A stretch of 64,000 nucleotides of DNA, from the NCBI GenBank assembly GCA_964019425.1, contig OZ025827.1, positions 372,001 through 436,000 of the forward strand. The letters are read 5' to 3'. Positions 46,198 to 57,180 of this stretch are shown here, one piece after another; within the stretch, counting starts at the first letter, position 1, and each line of letters starts with the position of its first letter. The position numbers and the translations under genes were made by a program. The notes beneath the pieces are model-generated. The model was not told the origin of the DNA. It was given only the letters and a program-made list of their open reading frames with translations, and searched no databases. Source of the stretch: Flectonema sp. DT1601. Lineage: Eukaryota > Euglenozoa > Diplonemea > Diplonemida > Diplonemidae.

Positions 46198-47747
46198 CAG
46201 TTTCCTTCTGTCTATTTGAGTTAATACTAATCAAAAGTAACTTCATTGAATGGACCAATGTTAACTGTGTTGTATCATCAGTTGAGGTATTGGAATGGAG
46301 AGGGAAGACTGGCTGGAGTTAGTTGCCCCCACAGGGGAAGAGGAGAAGGAAAACAGCAGCACGACAACACTAACAAAGGTTGCTCATTAAATTGTATTTG
46401 GGAATAGTTATCCTCAGCAAAAGACTTTTCGGATTTTTACTAGGTTTGATAAAGAATAATCACAGCGTAGACAGAGATAGAGAGCACACTATGGCAGGTC
46501 GAGGAGGTTTACTTTAATTCAGTTTCCTTCTGTCTATTTGAGTTAATACTAATCAAAAGTAACTTCATTGAATGGACCAATGTTAACTGTGTTGTATCAT
46601 CAGTTAAAAAGACTACCCCAAGACCCAAAGGAACTACGAGAATGCGACAAACGAGGAACAAGTGCAAGCAGACAGCAGGTATATTGCCAGAGGAGAACGC
46701 AGACAGCAGGAGTCTCTTTATTAATAGACGTCTTGAATTGGAACAAGTGGTGAGACAGAGGAAAGGCTCAACAACGGAAATCAGTTTCCTTCTGTCTATT
46801 TGAGTTAATACTAATCAAAAGTAACTTCATTGAATGGACCAATGTTAACTGTGTTGTATCATCAGTTGAGGTATTGGAATGGAGAGGGAAGACTGGCTGG
46901 AGTTCGTTGTCCCCACAGGGGAAGAGGAAAAGGAAGACAACAACAGTCTGAAATTGAATCCTTATTGTTTAGGGGAAAGGGTGCAGGACAAATACTCGAC
47001 AACACTAACAAACGTTGCTCATTAAATTGTATTTGGGAATAGTTATCCTCAGCAAAAGACTTTTCGGATTTTTACTAGGTTTGATATAAAGAATAATCAC
47101 AGCGTAGACAGAGATAGAGAGCGCACTATGGCAGGTCGAGGAGGTTTACTTTAATTCAGTTTCCTTCTGTCTATTTGAGTTAATACTAATCAAAAGTAAC
47201 TTCATCGAATGGACCAATGTTAACTGTGTTGTATCATCAGTTGAGGTATTGGAATGGAGAGGGAAGACTGGCTGGAGTTCGTTGTCCTCACAGGGGAAGA
47301 GGAGAAGGAAGACAGCAGCACGACAACACTAACAAACGTTGCTCATTAAATTGTATTTGGGAATAGTTATCCTCAGCAAAAGACTTTTCGGATTTTTACT
47401 AGGTTTGATATAAAGAATAATCACAGCGTAGACAGAGATAGAGAGCACACTATGGCATGTCGAGGAGGTTTACTTTAATTCAGTTTCCTTCTGTCTATTT
47501 GAGTTAATACTAATCAAAAGTAACTTCATTGAATGGACCAATGTTAACTGTGTTGTATCATCAGTTGAGGTATTGGAATGGAGAGGGAAGACTGGCTGGA
47601 GTTCGTTGTCCTCACAGGGGAAGAGGAGAAGGAAGACAGCAGCACGACAACACTAACAAACGTTGCTCATTAAATTGTATTTGGGAATAGTTATCCTCAG
47701 CAAAAGACTTTTCGGATTTTTACTAGGTTTGATATAAAGAATAATCA
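46198..47747. repeat. Five-unit tandem repeat array between DRC3 and the presequence protease gene
   Basis: Units begin with CAGTTTCCTTCTGTCTATTT at 46198, 46520, 46782, 47157 and 47481, spaced 322, 262, 375 and 324 nt. The first 85-90 bp, ending ...TATCATCAGTT, are almost invariant in all five. Units 1, 3, 4 and 5 share the remaining 235 bp (GAGGTATTGG through GATATAAAGAATAATCA), unit 3 with an insertion of about 50 bp; unit 2 has a quite different tail of about 170 bp. A fragment resembling the unit 3 insertion precedes unit 1. The plus strand stays open for 40-70 codons in each unit but shows no family. What the array does is not known to me. Confidence 0.92.
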
Positions 47748-47980
47748 TTGCTAAAGTGAGAAATGACAGAATCACAGATTTCGACAATCCCCCCACAACC
47801 TTTAAAGTAAAGTAATTAATAACACACAAAGAGAATACAATAAACAACCACCAGTAGGATTGTCTTTGCAGACACTGGTAGCTAACAAGAAGCAAGGTTA
47901 AGGGAACTTCACCCGCTTAGTGTGCAGTATTTAATAACAAAACAGAATAGTTCTATAGTAGAAGGGAAGGAGACACAGTT

Positions 47981-50235
47981 TTAACTTTCTGGTTGGAAAG
48001 CGTTGTTGCTATTAAAACCTACCTCGCGGTAGTTGGTGTCGCCCTCATCGAGTTCCTGGTTAATTAGTTTCTCGATTAGGTTGCAATACCTGTGGTGTTG
48101 GTTTTTATGGAATTGTGATTACGTTTTAAGAGTAGAATCGTTTTAATTAAAAATACTAAAAGGAATTAAAAAACACACATGTATATTTCACAAACTCTTG
48201 CTCGATTCCTCTGGTGTTCTTTTTCTTTTTCCAATTCAATTGTATGAAGACAGTTATTTTTTTCATTGTCTCCCAATTTTTCTTCTTTCGCGTACAGTTT
48301 TTGTTGTCGAGTTTGGTGAGAATCTTCAACCAACTTATCGAGTTCTTCTTTGTTTTCAAGAATGGATTCCAATTGAGTTCTTTTAGTACTGAGATCTTGT
48401 TCCCATTCTTCCTCACCGTCGTTAGTGTTGTTGCCAGCTTGGTTCAAATCAGAACCCTGAAGCTGATGTTTTACTCGAACATCTTCAAAGATTATTTCTA
48501 AGTCATCGCGATATTCTTTTTCACAGTCTTGTAACTTTTTAAAACATTCCCCAATTGTTTCGATCGTCTCTTCTTGAAGTGATGTGTAGTTTGTTTCGAA
48601 TTCACTAATAACTGCTTCGTATGCTTCCTGCTGATCTGTTTCCTTTTCCAAGAGTGCTTCTTTTACTGTTTTTAACTTATCTCTGAGGACTTCGACACCG
48701 GAGGGATCTTCCTCTGTTCGTTTGATTTCTGCTTCTGTTGGATGACCATCGTGTCTCGGCATTACGAGTTTCTTTTGTTTTTCAAATTCTTTTATAAGTG
48801 CCTTCGATTCGTCGTCGACTTCTTCTTTTGCAGCTGCCAAAGTTTCTCCGAAATCGCGGTATTCCTCTTCTTTTAGTTTTTTGTGTTCTTGCATTTTGCT
48901 TATGAATTCGTGGACCCGTTCTTCAAAAACTTCCCTATACTTGTTTAATGATTCTTTAAGTCTACCACTGTCGTCGTAAACTCCGTTTTCTCTAAATGCT
49001 TGTATTTGTTTTGCTTCAGTACCTTCATTCAGTAGTTGGTTTATTAATCCTTTCATCCCAGTGCAGTTGTACGAGGCGGAGTCTGCTTGTTCTCTTGCAG
49101 CGTGGTATTCTTCTCTTTGTCGTTCTTCTTCTTTTTTGTCTTGTTCTTCGACTTGAACGAGGTGTTCTCGGTGTTCTGCTTTGGCATTTTGAACAGCTTT
49201 TGAATCAACCAATCTGTAATCAAGATATTTCAGTTTACTTAAATGAGCTAATACTTTCGCTTCGTAGATCTGAAGTTGAATTTTCGTATGACAAGGATTC
49301 CCAGCCAAAGACAACATTCTGAGATTTTTAAACTTTCGAAGGTACTTCGCGATGTCATCTAAGTTTTCTAATTTATTCTTACCGATACTGAAACACTTTA
49401 ATTGTTTGAGTGTATCCATTCCCTCAAGTGTTTCTATCGAGTTGCATCTCAGAGTAAGATCTTCCAATTTGGTAAGTTCGTTGAGGCCTTCAATCTTTTT
49501 TATTTTATTAAAACTCAAATCGAGCCATACAAGATTACATAAGTGGTTTAAATTCTCAATTTTTGTTATGTTGTTGTTGTCGAGTTGGAGTTTTGTTAAA
49601 CGATCGAAACCAACTAAGTTGCTAATCTGTTTTTTTTTTTTTTTGTTGTTTGTTAGAAACAAAGAAAAAGTTTTGGGGAAAATTCCAAATCCGTACACAA
49701 AAGTTTCCGAAACTACCAACACCTTTTTTTCAGGTGTCACGATAGCACCAACAACGAGGGACGTGGGGTGCAAAAATAACCTCTGGAAAGCTCTGTCCCC
49801 TCCTTTGTACGTCCCACATTCTGACTTAGTATGGGGAAAGTAGTCTAGAAGCAGATTTTATTTGTTTGTTTGTTTAACTCTTGTGTTTGAATCAGAAGTA
49901 AATTTTTTCCAAGTTTTTTTTCAAAAAAAAAAAAAAAAAAAAAGATCAAAAAAATACGAACCTTACTGATACTCGTAAATGAAAATATTAAACACTCAAC
50001 TTCATGAAACTCGATTCTCTGTTTTTGGTGTAACTTTCCCTGATCTCGATCGCGAGTCTTTTTGTCCTCCTCAGCTCCAGTTGGAGGAACGCAGATGCAC
50101 TGTTTTGTTTGTTTGTTCTTTGTTTCTCATTAATGCAATAATAATCTTAACAACACACACCTGTTTAATTAACGCCTCATCAAGTACAGTAAAACTAGGC
50201 TTCTCTGGTCTATCAGATTGTTCTTGTCGAAGCAT
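47981..50235 (-). CDS. DRC3: Dynein regulatory complex subunit 3 (DRC3/LRRC48)
   Basis: DRC3 is part of the nexin-dynein regulatory complex linking axonemal doublets and tuning dynein. I assemble four exons: 50161-50235, 49962-50099, 48179-49626 and 47981-48089, with introns of 61, 335 and 89 nt, giving 589 residues. Joined exons restore the N-terminus (FTVLDEALIKQ) and the first leucine-rich repeats without a gap against the human protein as I remember it (SISKISNLVGFDRLTKLQL). Five or six LRRs follow (about 85-215), then a long Glu/Lys coiled coil. The donors are GTGTGT, GTTCGT and GTGTGT. The last exon reads YCNLIEKLINQELDEGD and then stops at 47981; a GTAGGT inside it could start a further intron, so the extreme C-terminus is open. 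Confidence 0.9.
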
Positions 50236-50270
50236 TCTATTTTAAAGTGTATTTACTGTGAAATAGTAAA
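50236..50270 (-). other. Splice acceptor before DRC3
   Basis: TTTTACTATTTCACAG ends at 50256 and leaves a 20-nt leader. Confidence 0.65.
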
Positions 50271-50726
50271 ATAATATTTTTTAAAAAAAAGAGTTCCGAC
50301 AATACAAATATTTCACTAATCATCTCTTCGGAGGAACACGAGCCAAAGATAATCGGTCGGTTTAAAGAAAAGCAATAGACATTCATACAGATAAAAAAAA
50401 TTTAAAAAAAAAAGGCAACTGGCTAAACCAAATACATTAAATTAATTTGTTAGTTAAGTGAGTCTAACATTCCAGTCGAGTATTTGTTGAAGGGCGCTCT
50501 CAAAGAGAATCGGGTAGCTCTCCAACCTAATACCGAATGATTACTTTATTAGTTTCAACACAGGGTTATTGATCAATAAAACTGACCTATGTCTCAACTT
50601 TGTTCAGATTACCAGCGGGAAACACGACGATTAACTCGAATTACAGAACTGCTATTAATGTTTTACACACGAAGAAACGGTGGCTGTGAAAGCCAAAAAA
50701 AAGTACTCCGCGTGTTCTAAAACATG

Positions 50727-50757
<31 letters not shown>

Positions 50758-51853
50758 CCTCCCTCCTCCGACAAGTAACTTGTTGAATAGCGAGAGAGCA
50801 GAAGAAGAATATCAAATGGAAGAAAATGTTCTCGTTCTCGTGAGAGCTTGTTGATTGAGCAGGTTGGAACCTAAATAAAATTTGATAAATGACATCGAAA
50901 ATAAAATATTACTCATCTGAATTTTAATTAGCTTCCAACTGCTACTCCTTTCGGGAATAAAGAAAAAACGAGAAGAAGGGAGCATAAAAGCAACTTGAAA
51001 CTGGAAGGGGAAACATAAGCGCAGTGCGACACACATGGGGGGGGGTGTGCGTCCGTTGCAGTATATATAGTGATTTAGTATTGGTTGTTATTTTCTTTAG
51101 TTCGTTTTTTTTGTTTTTTTGTTTTTCATAAAATCGAATTACGTCAGTTAGAATGTGCCCCTCACGAAAGAAAGACACAAAAAAAATTTGGAAAGAAAAA
51201 AAAAAACAGCTTGTAACTACGTGATACCATTAACAGTAATTTTTCTAATGAAGACTTGTGTTGGTAACGTTTTTTTTTTTTTTAATTTTATTTTATTTTC
51301 AAAAAAAAAAAAAATAATAAAAACGTCGTTCTAGAGAGAATTTAGAAAAAAAAAAAAAAGAAAAAAAAAAGAGAGAATAAAAAGGAACGTTGAACAATAG
51401 ACAACACATAGAGTAACTACAATGCCTATGATGGAAACCTTGAAAGGGTTTTATTTTTCGTTTTTTTTTCCCACCTCCATTTAATCTCTTTTCGACTTCG
51501 CTAAAAGGGAAACATACACACGTAGAAGGAAAAAAAAATTGTGTTTTTCTTTTTTTTTTTTTTTTTTGCCATGCGCTAGGTGACCTATAGATCATCTGTA
51601 AAAAGGGAGGAAAAAAAAAATAAAAATATAAAGTTATTGTTTTACAGATATTCATATTTGTCTCTCAAAAAGCGTGTCGGCAGGTATTACACAACCCCCC
51701 TTTTTGTATAAAATATTTTTCACAAAAAAATAAATTAAAAAAAAAAAACGGCTCCTTCCTGTTATTAGGAAGATAGCAAAACGAAAAGCGTGCACACACA
51801 AAAAAAAAAGAACTAAAAAAAAAAAAAATGAACACTGTAGAATCCACAGCAGT
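50271..51853. other. Spacer between the first GH65 gene and DRC3
   Basis: AT-rich with many A and T runs, including 29 T at 50729-50757. Open frames are Phe-rich artefacts. I see no gene. Confidence 0.6.
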
Positions 51854-53953
51854 TTAAACAACTTTAACAGTGTACGCGGAAATAGGTAAAGTTACATGGG
51901 TGGTAGTTGTGAATGTTTTTGATGTTTTTGTATCAGTTATTAACACTTCAACACCATTCTGAACACCAACGGTCAAGGTCGTCTCAGTAATAATAAAATC
52001 AATAACAGCAGACAGATACCGAATACCCCTAATCTTGTTCGTGGTGGATAAGTTGATTAATTTTGGATTTATTTCTAAAAATGATGGTCTGATTCGGAGA
52101 CCGGAATATCCAAACAGAGCGGTCTGAAGCCAACCACCAGCACCAGTAATGAAGTTAACAGCTCCACCATGTGGTGTTTCAGTCCATACATCGTATGGCT
52201 GTTTGACGTTAGCAAAGGAACGGTTGAACGTTTCATGAGCTAGTTGTTCTTCACCAATTTCTGTGAACCCAATTGAGAATATTCCCCAAGTCATGGCTGG
52301 TCCACCTCCAGTCGTCACATTTAAATAAAATTTTAAATCATTCCTACGAAGCGATGAGTTCATTTTCAAATCAAACGGAAATCCCAACAAAATCACATCA
52401 GCCTGTTTAACAGTACCAACACCACCTTTAAAACCAGAATATTCAGGGTGAATAGACATCTGTAATTCAGGTGAGTACGTTGGAATTACTATTTTGTCAG
52501 CCACTGCTGTCCAGATTGGATTTTCAGATCCCGTTAATATTTGAGAGGCTTCTGATGCGAAGCGAAGAGCAGCAACAGCTCCATAATTAGTGTAGACGCT
52601 ATCAGTGACATTTACTGCCCATTCATCAGGTCCTTGAATGTTATGAATATGTGCCTTTCCTTCATTGTCGTATTCAACTCTCGAAGTCCAAAAGTTAGCG
52701 ACACCTTCTAAGATAGGAAATCCTGTTGATCGAAGCCATTGTTTATCTCCAGTCATTTGATAAAACTGTTTAACAGCTAAAACAATATCACTGTTGATGT
52801 GTTGTTCGAATGTGGCTTCAACGTCGTTGCAAACTTCCTCTCCAGTAAATGCAGATTCCCAAGGAAAGTTTGTACCATTGTATCCCTTTGAACGAGCTTT
52901 GTGAGCAGCAGCAGGTATTCTCTCATAACGATACTGGAGTAAACTTCTGGCTATTTCCGGTTGAAACATTAACATTGGAGGGTACATCCAGGTCTCACAG
53001 TCCCAGAAACTGTGACCCCAGTACCCATCTGAAGCTAACCCACCAGGACTTAATGAATAATAAACATCATCCCTAACACTAGCCATTATAAAGTACATTG
53101 ACGTGTTAAAAGCCCTAGCCACGTCAAAACGGTCAATTTCGAGTCCGCCTGTCCAAAGTTTTTTCCATTCCGAAGTGTGGGACTCTCTCAACTGCTCCGT
53201 TTCAATATCCATCCCCTTCAGCCAGTCAGCAACTGAATCAGCTGCCGGGTTCTTACTGTCGAGGGAACTGCGAAATGATGAGATGAATGAAACTGAGGAA
53301 CCGTTTTTGATTGTTACGTTCTGATCACCAACCATGTAAGAGATAGAAACAGTAACAGTCGAGGTATTAGTCTCAGCACTTGTTGTAATTGCTGTCCAGG
53401 TAGTAACTGTTCCATACTTCGTCTCTGTGGTGTTTGCGACTGCTTCTAAAAAGCATTTGTCTCTAATTGGAATCGGTGACTTGAATTCAATTGAAGAACT
53501 GTCACTGGATCCCCACCAGGACATGTCTGCTACCAAAAGAGACTTCAACGCTCTGTGAGCGTAATATTTTATTTCTAAGTGAGAGTCATCTTCTAGAGTG
53601 AATCTGCTGATGAACATTCCCTTTCTGATCTGAAGTGCGTGGACACCATTTTTAGTTTCAGTAAGCAAATCAAGTTTAATTGGTGAAGTGATAGCAGCTC
53701 TGTGTGACTCCACTTGTTTCTTTTCTAATGGAGGAGTGTGTCCGCAGAATACACCAGCCATGTACATCTTTTCAGAAGTTATTTTCGCAGCAATATTTCC
53801 ATTACCGACTTCTGGCATGTAACGTTCGATAGGTAAGTTTGAAAACATTAAATCAGCTCCCAAATAGTCAGACGCCCAGTCACCTGGTATCCCACTCGGT
53901 AGGTCAGGTGAAGCCAGCGCGGCTGTCGCCGCTGCCAGCAGTAAGATCCTCAT
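51854..53953 (-). CDS. Secreted GH65 glucosidase, PGGHG/ATHL1-like, catalytic residues intact
   Basis: The product is 699 residues with a signal peptide (MRILLLAAATAALAS) and many N-glycosylation sites, so it is secreted or lumenal. GH65 is an inverting (alpha/alpha)6-barrel family of trehalose, maltose and kojibiose hydrolases and phosphorylases; the human relative PGGHG removes glucose from glucosylgalactosyl-hydroxylysine. Its three reported catalytic carboxylates (Asp301, Glu430, Glu574) correspond here to Asp318 in FWDCETW, Glu444 in GPDEW and Glu592 in VWTETPHGG. Other family blocks are KGYNGTNFPWES (about 356) and VKQADVILLGFP (about 515). Substrate is not determined by sequence; trehalose or glucosylated protein are candidates. 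The frame begins four codons earlier, but with TTG; ATG 53953 follows the acceptor. Confidence 0.9.
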   Translation of the reverse strand: MRILLLAAATAALASPDLPSGIPGDWASDYLGADLMFSNLPIERYMPEVGNGNIAAKITSEKMYMAGVFCGHTPPLEKKQVESHRAAITSPIKLDLLTETKNGVHALQIRKGMFISRFTLEDDSHLEIKYYAHRALKSLLVADMSWWGSSDSSSIEFKSPIPIRDKCFLEAVANTTETKYGTVTTWTAITTSAETNTSTVTVSISYMVGDQNVTIKNGSSVSFISSFRSSLDSKNPAADSVADWLKGMDIETEQLRESHTSEWKKLWTGGLEIDRFDVARAFNTSMYFIMASVRDDVYYSLSPGGLASDGYWGHSFWDCETWMYPPMLMFQPEIARSLLQYRYERIPAAAHKARSKGYNGTNFPWESAFTGEEVCNDVEATFEQHINSDIVLAVKQFYQMTGDKQWLRSTGFPILEGVANFWTSRVEYDNEGKAHIHNIQGPDEWAVNVTDSVYTNYGAVAALRFASEASQILTGSENPIWTAVADKIVIPTYSPELQMSIHPEYSGFKGGVGTVKQADVILLGFPFDLKMNSSLRRNDLKFYLNVTTGGGPAMTWGIFSIGFTEIGEEQLAHETFNRSFANVKQPYDVWTETPHGGAVNFITGAGGWLQTALFGYSGLRIRPSFLEINPKLINLSTTNKIRGIRYLSAVIDFIITETTLTVGVQNGVEVLITDTKTSKTFTTTTHVTLPISAYTVKVV

Positions 53954-53990
53954 TTGTTTGGACAACTTAATTTGGTGACTGATGAGAAAG
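53954..53990 (-). other. Splice acceptor before the first GH65 gene
   Basis: ATTACTTTCTCATCAG ends at 53979 and leaves a 25-nt leader. Confidence 0.65.
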
Positions 53991-54736
53991 TAATTTTAAA
54001 TAAAAATATACGAATGCCAAACACATCCATTTTCGATAAAAGACATCTCGTTAGGTCTTTCTAAATTTATTACCACAAGTGTACGTCCACTATTTCCAGC
54101 AATTACACGTAACGTGTGAGCAACGACGGGTGGTGTGTACAAATAACAATATTCGCACACATAAAAGAACATAAACACTCTGAACCAACGCAGAGAAATC
54201 AGGTTAGTTCGAAGAGTAAAAAGTACAGCAATACAAATAAACACCACATTCTTTGTTTTGTCGTTCTGTAGTTGTTTTGAAAGACCCTTTTTGATCAAAA
54301 AAAAATTAAAATGAAATAATTACATCACAATATTGTTCTCTACACAGTAACTCATAACAGAGTATGGCTAAGGATGGAATTATCGTGTGAATTGTTCACT
54401 TCAAGATTATAGACCAGAGTGTTTTTTTCAACTGTCAACATTCAGCAACACAATTTATTCTTTGATACCGTAATAGAGTTGGTGAACACGCAAAAAAAAA
54501 AAAAAAACGATCACAATATGCCAAGCAGCAGTTGCAATCCAGATCATCGGCACCTAAGAGGGAAATAATTCCTTGTGAGGTTATAATAACAACTCTCAGG
54601 AATTACTTTTCGAATTTTCCCTCTCACGGTACTGCATTGAGAAATCAAGAGACACGTATCACGGAAAAAAAAAACAAGAAAAACTTAACAAAATTGAAAT
54701 TCGAAATTGAAAAAATAAAATAAAATAAAAATACTT
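53991..54736. other. Spacer between the two GH65 genes
   Basis: AT-rich, with no repeats of the A or B families and no coding signal apart from weak short frames on each strand. Confidence 0.55.
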
Positions 54737-56806
54737 CTAAACAGTTAACTCATATTTCCCAATACTGAGTAACTGTGTTGAAGTAATTGTTATTGTCTTT
54801 CCGGATATTATGTCTGTTAAGGTGACGGCCACCGCATTGAGAATTTCAATCATAATAGAATCAGGAGTAAACGTCAGTGATATGACAGCACCTCTATATG
54901 TCAGACTTCTGATTTTAGTATAGGAACACCCCTCAGGCATTGATGACGGGTTTATAAACATAGCATGAGGCTTGATCCTGATTCCAGTATACCCAAACTG
55001 AGATAATTGAAGCCAACTTCCAGCAGCACGGAGATCGTTGTTGCTGTCGCTGTCGGGAGTTATCCAAGTTTTGTATGGTTCAGAAAGTGATGACAATGTT
55101 TTATTAAATAATAATCTAGCACTGGCTTCTTGCTTAGTTTCAATGAATCCTATGGCGTATGCTGACCATGTCATTGCTGGAGCATCTTTGTTGGTTTTTT
55201 CAAAATAATATTGTAAGTCATTCAATCTAACTGTCTGATTCATGCTCATATCAAAAGGGAATCCCAGAAGAACTACATCAGCATTGGATGATGTTTGTCC
55301 CCCGTCATACCCATGGAAGATAGGATGTTTTTGATTAATTACAGGCAACGTAACTTTTTCAGATATCTTAATCCACCTTGGATCTGGTGTACGTCCTACT
55401 ATGATGGCAGCTTCTGTAGCGAATGCCAACGCCATGCATGCTCCATAATTAGTAAAAACGCTATCATTTATATTAGACCAGGTTGTATCAGGCGGGTTAA
55501 CGTTGTCGAGGTGGGCAACGTAGTTACTATCGAAGTTGATTCTGGATACAAAAAAATCAGCGATTCCAGTAACGATTGGATATCCAACATTTAATAACCA
55601 ATTCTCATCCATTGTGGTATAATAATATTGTCTGACAGCCCAAACAATGTCTCCGTTGACGTGAATTCCGCCTGTTGATTGCTCTCCTGTTGAAATTTCT
55701 ATTCCTGAGGATGATGTTTCCCAAGGAAAGTCTGTTCCGTTCCAACCTCCAGAGCTTGCTTTAATTACGGCTCCGTGAATTGTATTCATTCTAAATTCTA
55801 ATATACTTTTAGCAATTGTAGGATGAAGTAGTAATACTCCCGGGAATATCCAAGTCTCTGCTCCGAATGAAATGTGACCATCATCGTCATTACCCGTAAG
55901 ACCATATGATGAGATGGAGAAAATATTTTTATCATTCAACGAAGACAATAACGAATACATCGATGAGTTGAATGCTTGAGCCACATCAAATCTACTGAAA
56001 TCCACTCCAGTTTCCCAAAGTGTTTGCCATCGTGAGACATGTGAGGATTCAAGATTAGGATTTGAAGACAATAATTCAAAAGTATTTAAAGCGTCTACAG
56101 CAGGCTGCATACTATCGAGAGTACTCCCAAATGTTGCGATTATTGAATAAGATTGTCCTTTACTCAATTCTATGTCTTGTCTACCACTTTTATATACGAC
56201 TGCTACTATGACTGGGTTTTGTCGTTCTGTTCCGTTGGTTGGAGCTGACCAGGTAGTTATGTTATTCGAAGTTATGTTTGAGAATCCTTTTACAAATGAT
56301 TTCGTAGCATCAATTGGAATGGCCGGAACATTTATTGAAATGACAGCTGATGATGATGAACTGTTCTCAGCTGGTTCCCAAATAATATCACAAATCATAG
56401 CTGAGACGAACTGTTTATGAGCGTAGTGTCTAAATTCCACTGTCGATCCATCATTCAGTGTAAACCTTTCTAAGAATTGAGCATTCCTAATATTAAGCGC
56501 TCTGTCAGTATGGTTGCTTCCATTTAGTAGTCTTATTTTCATTGGACCGATAATCTCAGCTCTTGAAGGGTCTCCTTTTGGTACCGCATCTCCCGCATAG
56601 ACTCCAGTCATGTAAACTTTATCGCTAAGAACTTCACTACCTAGGTATCCGTTACCAATTCCCGGAAGTTTCTCCTCCGTTGGATCTCCACTCGAATAAA
56701 ATAAATCACAATTTTCATAAAGAGCTTTCCAGTCTGATGGTATAGTATCTTTGATACTTTCCGCAACAGCTACCGTAAGCAAATACAAACAACATACGAT
56801 TTTCAT
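54737..56806 (-). CDS. Secreted GH65-fold protein lacking all three catalytic carboxylates
   Basis: The product is 689 residues with a signal peptide (MKIVCCLYLLTVAVAES), in tandem with the active-type GH65 gene and similar to it along its whole length (for example NADVVLLGFPFDMSMNQTVR and SWLQLSQFGYTGIRIKP). At the catalytic positions of its neighbour it has Gly315 (SFGAETW for FWDCETW), Thr at 441/442 (PPDTTW for GPDEW) and Thr583 (TWITPDS for VWTETPH). The frame is otherwise clean, so this looks like a maintained pseudoenzyme rather than a decaying gene. A lectin-like or regulatory partner of its active neighbour is possible (inference). ATG 56806 follows an acceptor; the longer open frame upstream does not. 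Confidence 0.9.
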   Translation of the reverse strand: MKIVCCLYLLTVAVAESIKDTIPSDWKALYENCDLFYSSGDPTEEKLPGIGNGYLGSEVLSDKVYMTGVYAGDAVPKGDPSRAEIIGPMKIRLLNGSNHTDRALNIRNAQFLERFTLNDGSTVEFRHYAHKQFVSAMICDIIWEPAENSSSSSAVISINVPAIPIDATKSFVKGFSNITSNNITTWSAPTNGTERQNPVIVAVVYKSGRQDIELSKGQSYSIIATFGSTLDSMQPAVDALNTFELLSSNPNLESSHVSRWQTLWETGVDFSRFDVAQAFNSSMYSLLSSLNDKNIFSISSYGLTGNDDDGHISFGAETWIFPGVLLLHPTIAKSILEFRMNTIHGAVIKASSGGWNGTDFPWETSSSGIEISTGEQSTGGIHVNGDIVWAVRQYYYTTMDENWLLNVGYPIVTGIADFFVSRINFDSNYVAHLDNVNPPDTTWSNINDSVFTNYGACMALAFATEAAIIVGRTPDPRWIKISEKVTLPVINQKHPIFHGYDGGQTSSNADVVLLGFPFDMSMNQTVRLNDLQYYFEKTNKDAPAMTWSAYAIGFIETKQEASARLLFNKTLSSLSEPYKTWITPDSDSNNDLRAAGSWLQLSQFGYTGIRIKPHAMFINPSSMPEGCSYTKIRSLTYRGAVISLTFTPDSIMIEILNAVAVTLTDIISGKTITITSTQLLSIGKYELTV

Positions 56807-56832
56807 ATTTAAAGACCTCCTGTTGAATTGAA
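56807..56832 (-). other. Splice acceptor before the second GH65 gene
   Basis: GTATTCTTCAATTCAACAG ends at 56820 and leaves a 13-nt leader. Confidence 0.6.
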
Positions 56833-57000
56833 GAATACGACCCAAAGATGTAATCATAACACTGATAACTGAAACTCGTATTATATTGTTATAGACTTGT
56901 GGGTTACCAATGAAGTTAGTTAGTGTCATCGGTAGTATGGAAAATTTGACAATAAAAAATAGAGATAAGTAAAAGAAAGGTATCCATTTCTGTGAAGTTA

Positions 57001-57180
57001 GTATTAATGGTTGTCAGTCAAAAGAAGGAGAGAGGGCGGGAAAATTCAATCGAATGCAAAAGTTTGTTGGACAACAAACAAATAATAATGGTTGGTTTCG
57101 CCAGCCCTCTTCAGCGAAGAAAGTAAGGACACTTGCGGTGTCAGGCCTGTCCTACTCATCGCTGGAAAGGTCAGACGAGA
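57001..57180. repeat. Interspersed repeat family B copy
   Basis: TGTCAGTCAAAAG, CAATCGAATGCAAAAGTTTG, GGACAACAAACAAATAATAA and a tail GTGTCAGGCCTGTCCTACTC that is shared with the copy at 59985. Confidence 0.65.

Noticed and set aside
46568-47042. Peptides encoded on the plus strand by each tandem unit
   Set aside because: Frames are short, start from TTG, lack acceptors and follow from repeat identity.
46198-47747. CRISPR array
   Set aside because: Repeats are hundreds of bases long, without spacers of constant size, in a eukaryotic genome.
46198-47747. A proven spliced-leader RNA array
   Set aside because: Similarity to remembered spliced leaders is partial and no exact CAGTTTCTGTAC or clear Sm site was seen, so it is reported only as a hypothesis.
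49627-49773. N-terminal extension of the DRC3 open frame starting near 49773
   Set aside because: It begins with TTG, reads through a poly(A) stretch and lies inside intron 2; splicing to 49962-50099 restores homology to DRC3 without a gap.
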